The notes under the pieces were generated by a model, which was given only the letters and a program-made list of their open reading frames with translations, was not told where the DNA came from and ran no database searches. The position numbers and the translations under genes were made by a program. DNA of 64,000 bases from Carya illinoinensis (lineage: Eukaryota; Streptophyta; Magnoliopsida; Fagales; Juglandaceae): assembly GCF_018687715.1 (NCBI RefSeq), contig NC_056762.1, forward strand, positions 42,874,520-42,938,519. The letters are read 5' to 3'. Below are positions 1 to 11,875 of this stretch, piece by piece. Position 1 is the first letter of the stretch. Each line of letters opens with the position of its first letter.

Positions 1-559
1 TCGAGTGCAAAGCGAATCTCCGTCCTGTTTCGTCTTATTTTCTCTTTAAAAAATTATTATTTTTTTATATTTAAAAATTATTTTTAAATCTAAAAGTGAT
101 TAAAAATATATTTTTAGATCTAAATTGTAAATTTAAATTTTATAAATATAACTATAATTTAAAAATTATGTAATTTTTAAATTTATTAGTGCATATTTTA
201 TGTAAGTTGTAATGTATTAGTTTTAAACTATATAGTTTTTAAATTTGTTAATGTATACTTTGTAAACAAGTTTAACAAATTCTAATATATATATATTTAT
301 ATATACACAATTTGTAAAATATAAAAATATATTTATATTTATATATAAACATATATTTATGCTTTTGAATATATATAATATAAATATTTATGTTTTTATA
401 TATAATATATATGTAGGGGGCGGGGCGGGATTGGGCCCTCCTTGTCCCCCGCTCCCGCTAGGGGGACTAGATGCGGGGCGGTGTTACCTGCCTCGCCATG
501 CGGGGGCGGGACGAACGGGGGCAGGGTAGTGGAGTGTGGGGTCTCGTTGCTCACCCCTA
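1..559. repeat. AT-rich then GC-rich repeat, right end of a probable hAT-like element
   Basis: The first 410 bases are very AT-rich. Bases 413-559 switch to G/C-rich sequence full of GGGGCGGG runs. The right end reads TTGCTCACCCCTA at 547-559, so on the minus strand it starts TAGGGGTGAGCAA, like the TAGGGGTAT and TAGGGGGCAAT ends of two hAT-like elements elsewhere in this window. The left end is not in the window, so the target duplication cannot be tested. No coding frame was seen. The identity is an inference from the terminal motif only. Confidence 0.4.
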
Positions 560-927
560 GTTACGTTTCGGCATTTAGAGGAGTCTAGTGGCAATGCCTA
601 GTTTTCAAGGGTGTATATATATATATATATATATATATGCATGTGTCCCGAGTCTAGTTTCATGCATAAATCGTCATAATCTATGTTCGGTTTTGTCCAA
701 ATAATGTGTTATGGTTCGCTTCACTCGTGTAACGTGTTGCGATGCAGTTGTCCTGTGATTCAAATGCCTTGCCATGCAAACGACTTTGTTTGACATTTGT
801 TTAATTGGCTTTGGAGGCATTGTTTGGTTAAACTATTATGTTCCACCACTGTCTAGGAAAACGACGGATTTTAATGCTTACCCTCTATTAAAAACATGAG
901 AAAAAATAGAGCAGAGAAAGTACATAT
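560..927. other. Non-coding spacer with a TA microsatellite
   Basis: A perfect TA run lies at about 613-638. The rest is unremarkable AT-rich sequence in which I see no gene. It ends at the left border of the copia element. Confidence 0.6.
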
Positions 928-1229
928 TGTTATGAAATTAAAAGAAAAATGTTATTATAAGAGAAATAAGATATTGTAAGAAAAATAATTGTTATTCAAA
1001 TATAAAACTTGATCATATGCAAGTAAATGATATTCATATATATAGGAGTACAAATAAGTAGGTATAGCTTAAGTTTTGATTGATCGTTAAAGATAGGTCA
1101 TAATTGATGGTTCAATGGTCTTAATTAATGACTAGAGATTGGTCTTAATTGATGGTTAAATGGTCTTAATTGATGGCTAAATAGTTCTAATTGATGGCTA
1201 AAGATAGTCATACAAATAAGTTTATAACA
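928..1229 (-). repeat. 3' LTR of the copia element
   Basis: This 302-bp LTR has TGTTAT...ATAACA ends and carries internal repeats of a motif like AATTGATGGCTAAAT. It aligns along its whole length with 6737-7026, with many substitutions and small gaps, which indicates an old insertion. Confidence 0.9.
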
Positions 1230-1430
1230 CTCGCCCTTTGGATGACCATATATAAAGAATATGCATCATTAAGATCTTGTCAAGAAAAAACTCAATGGAG
1301 AAAAACCAATGACGAAAGAAAAAGAGTACAATATTTATGTATACTGCCAAATGCTTTAAGATTGTCTTATTAAAATCTTGCAAAGGAAAACCTAGTGGGA
1401 TAAAATCTTAGCGAGGGAAAAAGAGTACAA

Positions 1431-4400
1431 TCAGCACAAGTCTTCAAGACATTTACTCCCACTGAAAAGTGCATGATAATAGGTTTTCAAGTCTTTGCAT
1501 TTCAATATTCTACACAATCTTCTTAAATATTGCAATCGGTAATGCTTTAGTAAATAAATCTGCCAGATTAGCACTTGATCGTATCTGCTTGATATTAATT
1601 TCACATTTTTCTTAAAATTCATTAGTATAAAAGAATTTAGGTGAAATATATTTAGTTCTATCACATTTTATATATCCTCATCAAATTTGAGTAATACAAG
1701 CAGCATTATCTTCGTATAAAATTATTAGACTATCATTAATCACTAGAAGACTACACTTTTATTGAATATGTTGAATCAATGGTCTTAACCAAATACATTC
1801 TCGACTTGTCTTATGAATTGCAATGATCTCTAAGTGATTTGAAGAGGTAGTAAATAGTATTTGCTTGACAGATCTCCATGATATAGCAGAATTTTCATAA
1901 ATAAATGCATATCTAATTTGAAATCTACCTCTGTGTGAATCTGAAAGATAATCTGCATCTACATATCCAACTAATTGTGGACTTGATCCATGTTGATAAA
2001 ATAATCTCATATCAACAGTACTTTGGAGGTATTGAAGGACGTGTTTAATGTTATTCCAATGTCTTCAAATTGGTACAGAACTATATATTACAAGTAAATT
2101 AACTGAAAATGCAATATCAGGTTGAATGTAATTTATAAGATACATTAGGGCTCAAATTGCATTGAGATAAGATATTTCGAGATCAAGAATTTCTTCATCA
2201 TCTTCATAAAGATGAAATGGATTTTTATACACATGAAGTGATTGAACAACCATTGGAGTATTCAGGGGATGAGTTTTGTCCATGTAAAAGTACTTTAAGA
2301 CTTTATTTGTATAATTTGACTGATAAATGAAAATTCTATTTTACAAATACTCGAGCTGCAGGCTGAAACAAAATTTCGTTTTGTCAAGGTTTTTCATTTC
2401 AAATTCATTCTTTAAATATGTAGCGGTTCTTCTAATCTCTTCAGGAGTTCCAACAAGATTTAGATCATCAACATAAACCGCATTAATAACAAATCCGAAA
2501 TTTGATTTCTTAATAAAAACACATGGGCATATTGGATTATTCTCAAATCCTTTTTCCAATAGATATTTGCTAAGGCGTTTATACCACATGCGTCTGGATT
2601 GCTTTAACCCATATAAAGATCTGTGAAGTTTAATATAATACATATTTCTTGATGTACTCAAATTAGAAGTTTCAGGCATTTTATATCCTTTAGGGATTTA
2701 TATATATATATATGTCATGATCCAATGATCCATATAAATATGCAGTGACCACATCCATTAATTGCATATCTAATCTTTTTGTAACTACCAAACTAATCAA
2801 AAATATGAATGTGGTTGCATTCATAATAGGAGAATATGTTTCCTCATAATCAATCCCTGATTTCAGCAGGAAATCTTGTGCAACAAGTCGTGCTTTATAT
2901 CGTACAATTTCATTGCTCTCATTACGCTTACGTATAAATATCCATTTATATCCAACAGACATTACACTCTTTAGTGTTTGTAAAATTGGTTCAAAGATTT
3001 CTCGCTTTACTAGCGAGTTTAATTCAGTTTTAATAGCTTATTCCCATTTTGGCCAGTTATTTCTACGTCGACATTTTTCGAAAGTTCTTGGTTCAATTTT
3101 TTCATTACTTCTGATAATGTCAAGGGTCATTTTATATGAAAATATGTTATCGACAATAATTTTATTTCTATCCAAAATTTCTCTAGTACTCAAGAAATAT
3201 ATCGATATCTCGTTATTTTCAGATACCTGTCCCTCTTCAATGGAAGACATTTCATTAAATACCTCTTTAGGAAGTTCTTTTTTAGGAGATTTAAGGGTGT
3301 ATTTGGGTACCAAGAGTACCTCAACACTTCTCACTGCTACTCATTAATTTATTATTACTTTTCACCTACTTTTACTACTATTCATTACGTTTTACTTACT
3401 TTTTATTACTATTCATTACTTTATTATTACTTTTTACCTACTTTTTATTACTATTCACAACTCTCCTAAACACTTCTCAACAGCCAAATCCACCAGTCTC
3501 TTCAGAAGTATCAATTACTCTTATGGTCTGTGTTGTGGGTATAGACTTTTCAGGAGTACCAAATTCATTTTGTATTTTTCTCTTCCGAGGAATTTTGTCC
3601 TCCTTTGCACCAATAGGTCGTCCACGCTTCAAGCGTATCTTTGATTCACTTATTGTTGTTTTGGCAACTTGTCCTTCAGGAATTGCAATCCTTACTAGAA
3701 CATTAACAGCAGGAATATATGATATTACCACACCTTTAGTGTCAGTAAATACATCCGATAATTGATTCGCAACACTTTACAAATGAATAATCTTTTGCAT
3801 CTCTAGTTTACACTTATTTGTGTACACACACTTAGTACTCGTCGATGGGATATGTGACCCGTGTTGTCATTATCCCGACGTCTCGATTTTCACGTGTCTG
3901 TACGTGGGAATTGGGTGTGCCACAATTTGTACGAGGATTAAATTGGAAAATGACTTTATTTTTTCAAGTAATTTCCTGTCGTACTTCAAGCACCGACTTC
4001 TCATTATCCATTGTTGAAAAAATGGATTTGTCAAAATGACAATTCTCAAAATGTGCCTTAAACATATCCCTTGTAAGAGACTCAAGGTATCTAATAATAG
4101 ATGGAAAATCAAACTCAACATATATCACAAGTCTACGTTGAGGATCCATTTTTCTACTTTGTGGAGGTGCAATTGGAACATATATCGTACATCCAAAAAT
4201 ATGAAGATAAGAAATATTTGATTGTTGACCAAATGCAAGCTATAATGAAAAATATTTGTGATATGCTGATGGCCTAATTTGAATTAACGATGCTGTATAA
4301 AGTATAGCATGTCCATAAACAGAAATAGGAAGGTTTGATTTCATAAGTAAAGGTGTAGCGATTAGCTGAACTTTTTTAATTAATGATTCAGTTAAACCAT

Positions 4401-6519
4401 TTTGAGTGTGTGTGTGGGCAACTGGATGTTCAACATTTATTCCTATTGACATGCAATAGTTATAAAAAAACTTAAGATGTAAATTCACCTACATTATTCA
4501 ATTGAATAGTTTTAATTAGATAGTTAGGAAATTGTGCTCGTAGTTTAATTATTTAGACAAGAAGTTTAGCAAATGCAATATTTATATTAAAAAGTAGACA
4601 AACATGTGACTATCGACTTGATGCATCAATTAAAACTATAAAGTATTTAAACAGTCCACTTAATGGTTGAATAGGCCAACATATATTCCCATGAATCCTT
4701 TGTAAAAATGACGAAAATTCAAAAACAGATTTTGAGATAGATAGTTTAATAATCAATTTACCCTAAGAACATGCAGAGCATGGATATTTATTGGATAAGA
4801 TAATCTTCTGATTCTTTAGGAGATACCCATATGAATTATCAATTATTCGTCTCATCATTATTGATCTCGGATGTCCAAGGCGATCTTGCCAAGTCATAAA
4901 TATTTTGGGGTCAATGCACTTCTGGTGCATTATCACATGTGATTCGATTGTTCTCATTTATTTATAATATAATCCAGATGAAAGAGTAGGTAGTTTTTCT
5001 AATACGAGTTTCTGGCTTGAAATTATTTTAGTAATGAGAAAATACTCTTTATTGTCTTCGTTGGTGGTTTCAATATGATAACCATTATGACGTATATCCT
5101 TAAAACTCAATAAATTTTTTCTAGATCATGAAAAAAATAGAGCATCTTCAATATAAAATTTGGTGTCATTAGACAACACAATATAAGCTCTTCCGGAGCC
5201 TTCAATTAGATTCGATGAACCAGATATGGTATGAACTTAGACTTTACTCAATGTTAGATTTTGAAAATATTTTTTATCTTTAAAAATTGTGTGAGTTGTA
5301 GCACTGTCAGTCAGACATACATCTTTATTATTCATCTCAGAGATAAAAAGTTTATCAGTAAGACTCATGATTCTACAAAATATATAAAACTTTCATTACT
5401 ACAAAATATTGCAAAATATAAAAAAAAAATTACAATAAGATAAAGAAAATACATTAATTAAAAATGAACACTTCCATCACCAATCAAATGATCAACTCTA
5501 CCACTAAAATCTTTAAAAAAATCAGAAATATTAAGGCTTGTAATATCTTCTCTATCTATAGAAACTAAAGCATCTTATGGTTCAACAAAATTTATTTCAA
5601 ATTTTTGTATTTTTTCTTTTATAGAAGTTTGGTATAAGTTAACCAAGTGCTTAGTTGTACGACAGGTACGAGACCAATGTCTAGTCATACCACATCTATG
5701 ACATTCATCTTCATCTTTCTTTAAAAATTTATTTTGGGGACCTTTACCCTTATCTGAGTTGAACCACTTCTGGTGGTACGGTGTATATCTATTATTATCC
5801 CTTTTAGTGTGGTCACTTCTAAGACCTCTACTTTTATAATTTTTTCTATCACGTCCACGTCATCGGTTTCTTTGAAAAGATGCATCATTCGATTCTGGGA
5901 ATGGTATAAATTTAGTAGCATCCACTTTAGGGAATGATATAGAACCAATAGAACGTGACTGATAATTTCTTAACAAAAAGTCATTATTTTGCTCAGCCAC
6001 TAGACGACAAGATATAAGTTCAGAATATTTTTTGAACTTTCGCTCTCGATACTGCTGCTGCAGGAGCACATTCGATTCATGAAAAGTAGTATATATCTTA
6101 TCTAACAAGTCATCATCAATGACTTTTTCACCACATTATTTTAATAGCGAGCAAATTTTAAAAAGTACAAGGTTATATTCACTAACACAATTGAAGTCTT
6201 GCAACTTCAGGTGCATCCAATCATAACAAGCTTTTGGGAGGATTACAGTTTTCTGGTGCTTATATCTCTCACTTAAATTATTCCACAAAATAAGGGGATC
6301 TTTCACCGTAAGATACTCAATTTTTAATTCTTCATGAAGATGGTGCCGAAGGAAAATTATTGTCTTAGCGCAGTCCTACTGGAACCCTTGATTTCCTTTT
6401 TTAATTATATTTTCCCGGTTCATAGCATCCAGATGGATCTCAGCATTAAGGATCTAAAACAAATAATTTTTTCCATAAATGTCAAGAGCAACGAATTCTA
6501 ATTTTGCAAGATTTGACAT
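1431..6519 (-). pseudogene. Copia gag-pol polyprotein, decayed
   Basis: The likely original start is the ATG at 6517-6519 (MSNLAKLEF). Fragments in order: UBN2-type gag (about 5860-6519); a CCHC zinc knuckle, CHRCGMTRHWSRTC, near 5655-5697; an aspartic protease site, DSATTHTIF, near 5260-5320; GAG-pre-integrase zinc region at 4763-4957 (RLGHP ... CSACS); the end of the integrase core at 4240-4488 (HTHTQNGLTES); the integrase-RT linker at 3477-4121; reverse transcriptase at 2341-2962 with the YVDD catalytic box; and RNase H at 1759-2010 (GYVDADYLSD). Frames change and stops occur between and within these pieces, so no complete product can be made. Confidence 0.9.
3296..3494. mobile_element. 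Small inverted-repeat insertion (MITE-like) inside the copia element
   Basis: About 200 bp of T-rich sequence, with repeated TATTACTATTCATTAC-like words, lies between two blocks of copia coding sequence. Its ends form an imperfect inverted repeat: GGTGTATTTGGG at the left and the complement of GCCAAATCCACC at the right. I found no clear target duplication. It reads as a non-autonomous DNA element that landed in the older retrotransposon. Confidence 0.5.
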
Positions 6520-6736
6520 TTTCTACATATATAAGTCAGGATCATAAGTATGTTTATATTGTAAATAAAAAATACATTCACAAAATCATGAGAATAAAAT
6601 TAGAGTTTCATCAAGTAATAATAAGTAATGTAACATTTCATATTTATTTTAGGAACTACAAATAATATATTGAAAAACTTCCTTGAAATAGAATACTACT
6701 AGTTTCAAAATCCTCAGAACTTTCGTACTGATAACG

Positions 6737-7026
6737 TGTTATGAAATTAAAAAAAAAATGCTATTATAAGAGAAAGAGGATATTGTAAGAGAGAGTTGTT
6801 ATTCAAATACAAAACTTGATCATATACAAGTGAATAATACCCATATATAAGAGTACAAAAAAGTAAATATGACTTAAGTCTTAATTGATGGCTAAAGATA
6901 GGTTTTAATTGATGACTCAATGGTCTTAATTAATGATTAAATATTAGTTTTAATTGATGACTAAATAATTTTAAATGATAGTAAAAAATGATGGCTAAAA
7001 ATGGTCATATAAATAAATTTATAACA
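6737..7026 (-). repeat. 5' LTR of the copia element
   Basis: This 290-bp partner of 928-1229 also starts TGTTATGAAATT and ends TTTATAACA. It should hold the element's promoter. The 217 bp between it and the gag ATG at 6519 would be the leader with the primer-binding site. Confidence 0.9.
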
Positions 7027-7823
7027 AGTATACAATTTTTGTAATTGTAGTAAAAAATTTAGCCATTTTGCAGTTTCTTCCTTCACCTTTTTCTAAATGC
7101 CTTTTGGACATTGCATTTATTATTTAATAATTACAATCATTTTGTAAAAATATGGGCTCCACTTAAATAAAAAAAAAAAGAGTTATTCAAACCTTTTCAT
7201 AATGGAGTTTGTACGGAATTTATACATTGAGCTTGCATTGTATATATAATCTCTCTTATTATTTTGATGGGGCTGCATATACTCGTGGCAAGTTGGTTGA
7301 CAGGAACTGCATAGTGAGTTTCTGTAAATCATCACATTTCATTTCTTTAATTTGCACAATTAATCGAGGCAGTTGAATGTAACTCATCACATTTCAGAAT
7401 GGAGCTAACTTTCTCTTTTTACAATCGTCAATTCCATATTCCTTCTTATGATTAGCTACATCTCTCTATCTCCTTTACATGAACAAACCACATTATTCTT
7501 AAGGAAAGTACAAATATTGGATTAATGCTTTATATATTCTGCTCCAATCACATACATATACATGCATTTTTCCTTTGTTCTGAAGGTGATGGCTCGCACA
7601 CAGGTAGAGTCTCATGACATCAGGCGTTTGATTTAAAAGTTTCTTATTTTATTTAAGAGAGATCACAATAAACACCCAAAACTACATATACTAGGGTACT
7701 ACCATACACATGATGACGTGCTTCTTAAAACCAGTCACACCAGTTATTCTTGGGGAAAACACCAGAGCTAACTGATGTGACCCCTTATAAATGTAGCGCA
7801 CATGCATGCTTGGCATCCTTGAT
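7027..7823. other. Non-coding spacer
   Basis: Nothing was recognised here. The sequence is AT-rich with short homopolymers and no frame resembling a known family. Confidence 0.5.
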
Positions 7824-8157
7824 CTAGAACCAGCCCCTGCGCATCTCACAAAGGCCGGGTCCGATGCTGCATTCATTTGGTAAGTTTCTAGCCCATACGC
7901 CTCAGCTGCTGGCAGCACTGCTGATTGTTTTCATTGTAACTTCTTGATATGCTTTGCTGCCTCATGTACCGCTCGTAGTGGTTAAGCTACTATTGGCTTT
8001 GCATCTGCTCGCAGCAGCTCCCTCCCTGACGTATTAGGTTCTGACCAATGTCCTCGTCGATGTACACCATTGTTATGGTGGTGCAGGAGGTAGTGGCGTG
8101 GGCAACAAACAAAAGGGCAGCAAAGAGAGCAGCGAGGGTTAATGTGAGCCTGACCAT
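7824..8157 (-). pseudogene. 2S albumin seed storage protein pseudogene
   Basis: The frame starts at the ATG at 8155-8157 with a secretory signal (MVRLTLTLAALFAALLFV), followed by TTITMVYIDEDI, matching the start of walnut-type 2S albumins as I know them. Two consecutive stops break the first helix (QMQSQ, stop, stop, then LNHYERYMRQQ). The double-cysteine segment QQCCQQLRRMG follows and then stops. The C-terminal segment LPNECSIGPGLCEMRRGWF is in another frame and ends at the TAG at 7824-7826. The middle, including the CxC motif of the family, is deleted, and the second cysteine (LNHC in family members) is Tyr. The intact gene would be about 420 nt; this is 334. It cannot give a folded albumin. 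Confidence 0.9.
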
Positions 8158-8661
8158 TGTTATATTCTGCTGTGAAACGGTACTACCACTTGGTGATTCT
8201 GAAATGTTTCGATGAAAATCTAAGTCGAGGTGATATATGGTTGTATTTATAGTGGATTTTAGGGTTTGCATGTAAAGTATGCGTAAGGATTGATGGTCAG
8301 GTTGGATTGTCATATTTCGTGTGGTCGGATGGGTGATTTCAAGCTTCCACATAGTTATCTAATGCAAATGCTTCCATAATATGCACGCATCGCTTTGTTT
8401 GGTAGCCAAATACTTTGCTTTCGATCATGAACTAACATCTTTTGTTTGATTTTAATTGAAAGTAGGTTTTTAATACAAATCAAATCTTATATCTTAGGTG
8501 ATGTGGATGATGCGTCTTGTTGACGACGTGTTTTGCATACTGGTCATCGAGCTCAGTCTCCTGCAACAGAAGGAAAGTGAGGGCTTGAAGTTGGTGAAAC
8601 ACTTCTAATGACTAAGTTAATTTATTACCCTTAGATAGAATTTTTGGTATATGAGAGAACA
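8158..8661. other. Upstream region of the 2S albumin pseudogene
   Basis: This is the former promoter side of the albumin relic. A TATTTATAG-like box at about 8246-8254 sits in the right place for the minus-strand gene. It also contains TGCATG-type words, which occur in seed gene promoters, but I cannot show function. No other gene was seen. Confidence 0.3.
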
Positions 8662-8669
8662 TAAGAAAG

Positions 8670-9158
8670 TAAGGGTATAAATCGGTCTGGTCCGATTCGG
8701 GGGGTGATAGATCGAAATGGTCCATCATTTTTCCCGAACCAAACTGGACCGAACATCCGGCCATAAGGACCGGTCTGGTCCAATTATTTTTTTATTTTTT
8801 AATTTTTAATTTTTTTCTCAAATAAATTAATAAAAATTTATTTAAATTACTAAATTAAAATTAAATGAATTATTAATGTAAATTATATAACTAACTCATT
8901 AGAAAAATATTTTATATGGTCTATGATAATAAATTAAATGAAAATTATATCATTAACTTATATAATTATTATATTAAATTATTAAAAATATTTTAAATAT
9001 ATATATAAGAGTTCAATCCGTTTGGTCTGATCCAAAATTTATTGACCCAAAACTAGACCAAATGGTTTCAATCCACAATTTTTAATATCGAGATCAATCG
9101 AACTAGAGTACGGTCTGGTCCAAATGGCTCAGCCCAGTCAATTTTTTCGATACCCCTA
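8670..9158. mobile_element. 489-bp hAT-like non-autonomous DNA transposon
   Basis: The element begins TAAGGGTAT and ends ATACCCCTA, an inverted repeat with one mismatch. It is flanked by an exact 8-bp duplication TAAGAAAG at 8662-8669 and 9159-9166. An 8-bp target duplication is the hAT hallmark. Inside the ends are longer imperfect inverted GGTCTGGTCC / GGACCAGACC tracts around an AT-rich core. There is no coding frame. Confidence 0.88.
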
Positions 9159-9166
9159 TAAGAAAG

Positions 9167-10630
9167 CATTCTAACTTGGGATTTGGTTTTTATACCTCCC
9201 ACCAAGGTGGTATCCCCTATCCCGTGTTAGAGGTGCTCGTCCTCTATACTATGTACCACATGATTGTCTTTAATGTGGTGTGGCTCTTAGGTCGTGTTCT
9301 ATAATAATAGGTTGATGAGTGTGGCCAACTTCACACATTCTGTTAGGGACATGGGTCCTCATCGGGATCTCTACCCATGTTCAATATCTAACCCTTTAAT
9401 CCAGCGTAGCTTTGCTCTATGCATATGTAAGGTCATGTCAGAAAGGATGTCGTCCCATTGTTCCACATCGACCCTCTTCCTATGTTAGCTTTGGGCCTCT
9501 TAATTTTGCCTCGTGGGCTCATTATGCTTTGTGCTAACTTCTTTAATTCTACATCTTTGAAGTACTTGATCGCCGTATTAAGATTAGTGACACTAAATTA
9601 ATTTTGAAACTTTATAAAAATTAATAATAGACCATCCATTAGGAAAATAGGAAAAGAAAATAAAGAAAGTGTATTTAACCAATCGATACAGCCTCTTCCC
9701 TTTCCTCTACTAAAATTAATTTTAGTTCCCCAATGTTTTTTGCAATAATGATATTGAAAAAAATAAAAATAAAAATAATTTTCTTTAGGTTTATATATGT
9801 TAGTATTTAGGACTTAATCCCAAACTTTATAAAGAATTCGATATTTAAATCACTTTTAAAACCCAAGAAGCATATATTTTTTAATAATTTGTGATCTTTC
9901 ACAATCACCTTCCCAATTCGAAAAGAAAACAATAGTTCTAGGTACAGTCGGGACATACAGTCGCCTCGTAATCGTGCAGTAAATAAAGCCACGTCATCTA
10001 TATTTATTTAAAAAAAAAAAGACGAAAATAGAAAGAGAAATGGGGGGAACGCCATTTAAGGACATACGTTATTCCCGCTCTTGGTTGTCGTTGCTGCTCA
10101 TCACCGTCGAGTGGAAGGACAATGTGCATTGCCGTCGTACTAGGCTGAACGGAACGGAGAATACCTTCTCAAAAGCCATCAGCTTCCATTGTATTTTGAG
10201 AACTCAACAAGTAAAGTGGAAGGGTGGAAGGATGCCGGAATCTTTGTCGGAGCTAAAGAGGGTCTTCGTTAAAGGCTGAGCCAACCTCGTGGAGCTTTTA
10301 TTCGGTGAGTTGTTGCACACTGAGGCGAAGAAACTGCAACGAACAGATCTGCTGCTCTTCCTCTGTCTGCATTGGGTAAAAATTTACTCATTTGCTTTAC
10401 TTTGACGTGTTGGTGCGTTGGTAGATCTGTGATAATAATGCATTGGTTTCAGATGAGTTTGTTGGTAGATTTGTTGAAGTGATACAGCCATCTATGACTT
10501 GTTAACAAAAAAATCATAGCTTGATTTGTTCCTCTGCTTTAATCTATCCTTTACATGGTTATTAGTTGAAGACTATAAAAGCAGGCATCTATGACCTGTT
10601 AAATGAAAGGAAAATGTGTTCGTGCGGGTT
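9167..10630. other. Non-coding or unrecognised region
   Basis: Several short open frames occur (for example 9294-9488 and 10040-10279) but none resembles a family I know. The stretch 10030-10400 is less AT-rich and could be a 5' exon or leader of the FRS-like pseudogene downstream; this is unproven. Confidence 0.35.
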
Positions 10631-11060
10631 ATTGTAACCAAAAAAAAAAAAAAAAGTCAGCTTTAACGGTACAAAGATACTATAAAACCAGCCATCTATG
10701 ACCTGTTAAAGGAAAGGAAAATGTGTGTAGGATTATTGTAACAAAAAAAAAAAACACAAGGTTTAATGGTACAAAGATCAGATGACATATTGTAAGAAAA
10801 AAATAAAACAACTTTAGAAATATTGTAACAAAAAAAAAAACACAGCTTTAGAAATATTGTAAAAAAACAAAAAGAACACAGCTTTAGAAATATTGTAACA
10901 AAAAAAAAAAAAAACAGCTTTGGAAATATTGTAAAAAAAAAAAAAACATAGTTTTAGAAATATTGTAACAAAAAAGAACACAACTTTAAGGGTACAAAGA
11001 TGAGATGAAATATTGTAACCAAAAAAAAAAAAACACAGCTTTAATCTATAAGAACAATTT
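10631..11060. repeat. A-rich minisatellite, units of roughly 30-36 bp
   Basis: The unit reads about CAGCTTTAGAAATATTGTAAC followed by a run of 8-15 A. At least seven units lie between 10790 and 11045. Looser copies extend left and alternate with a longer variant carrying GGTACAAAGAT and CCATCTATGACCTGTTAAA. The varying A-run length suggests slippage. Confidence 0.85.
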
Positions 11061-11875
11061 AGCATGACATACAAAATTAGTAGCTTTGTAAGTTGCATTT
11101 CTTAGCAGTCTAAAAACAGGTGGTTGGTATGCAACTTCTGTGTGAAGATAAGAGCTTGAAAGTCGATATGCAAGTGTATAGAAGTATCCCTACATAGCTT
11201 TTTCTAGATCTAGCAAAGTTGAGATATATGTTAATAAATCTTGTTAAAGTTGCAAAACTGATTTTTCATGAAATAATCATTGATGTACTACTCCATTTGA
11301 ATCCACCTAATTATTAATGGACTTCCTTCCTACACCCCATCTATCAAAACCCACCTATATATGAACATGTTAATTTCTCATTATTAAATAGGTTATATAT
11401 GGTGCAATTTAATGACTAGATATATACATAAATTATTTGTTTAATGATTGTGGACAATCTACAAATCTATAATCTAAGTGAAACAAGGCCATAACAATTT
11501 AATTATATACATGCAGGGAGTCAACCCAATTTGGTGCCTTTCTAAAGTTGCAAAATCTACAATTCTGAACTTGCTTCAATTAGTAGCTTAGAAGCAGTTT
11601 TACCTTCCTCGATTTTTTCCATCTTAACTTCTTAATGACTAAGTTAGAATTTTTTGAATTATTTTCTGTATTATCTATACTCACTGTGTGCATATATAGG
11701 TGTTCTTGCGATTGTCATCATGGTAATAGGGGAAGAACACTCACATCCGTTAATACCATCTACCTCAAATACACCAACCCCGGCACGTTATATTGTTTAA
11801 AAAACACAATATTTGAGTTCTTAAAATTTTAACATCGAGCTTTAATGCTAATTATCATTGTTGTTTTTATTTTAG

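Larger units (their letters stand above)
928..7026 (-). mobile_element. Full-length degenerate Ty1/copia LTR retrotransposon
   Basis: Two LTRs in direct orientation (928-1229 and 6737-7026) both begin TGTTAT and end ATAACA. Between them, on the minus strand, lie gag, protease, integrase, reverse transcriptase and RNase H remnants in copia order. Next to the 3' LTR (left in plus coordinates) is a polypurine tract reading AAAGGGCGAG (complement of 1230-1239). Next to the 5' LTR (right) is a primer-binding-type sequence CGTTATCAG (complement of 6728-6736). The flanking 5-mers, CATAT on the left and AGTAT on the right, do not form a clean target duplication. The element is about 6.1 kb and contains at least one smaller insertion at 3296-3494. 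It is too broken to move by itself. Confidence 0.93.

Noticed and set aside
413..559. CpG island or promoter
   Set aside because: The G-run composition and the TTGCTCACCCCTA end fit a repeat element, and no gene follows.
10814..11098. Phe-rich minus-strand frame
   Set aside because: It is the translation of the A-rich minisatellite, with no coding signal.
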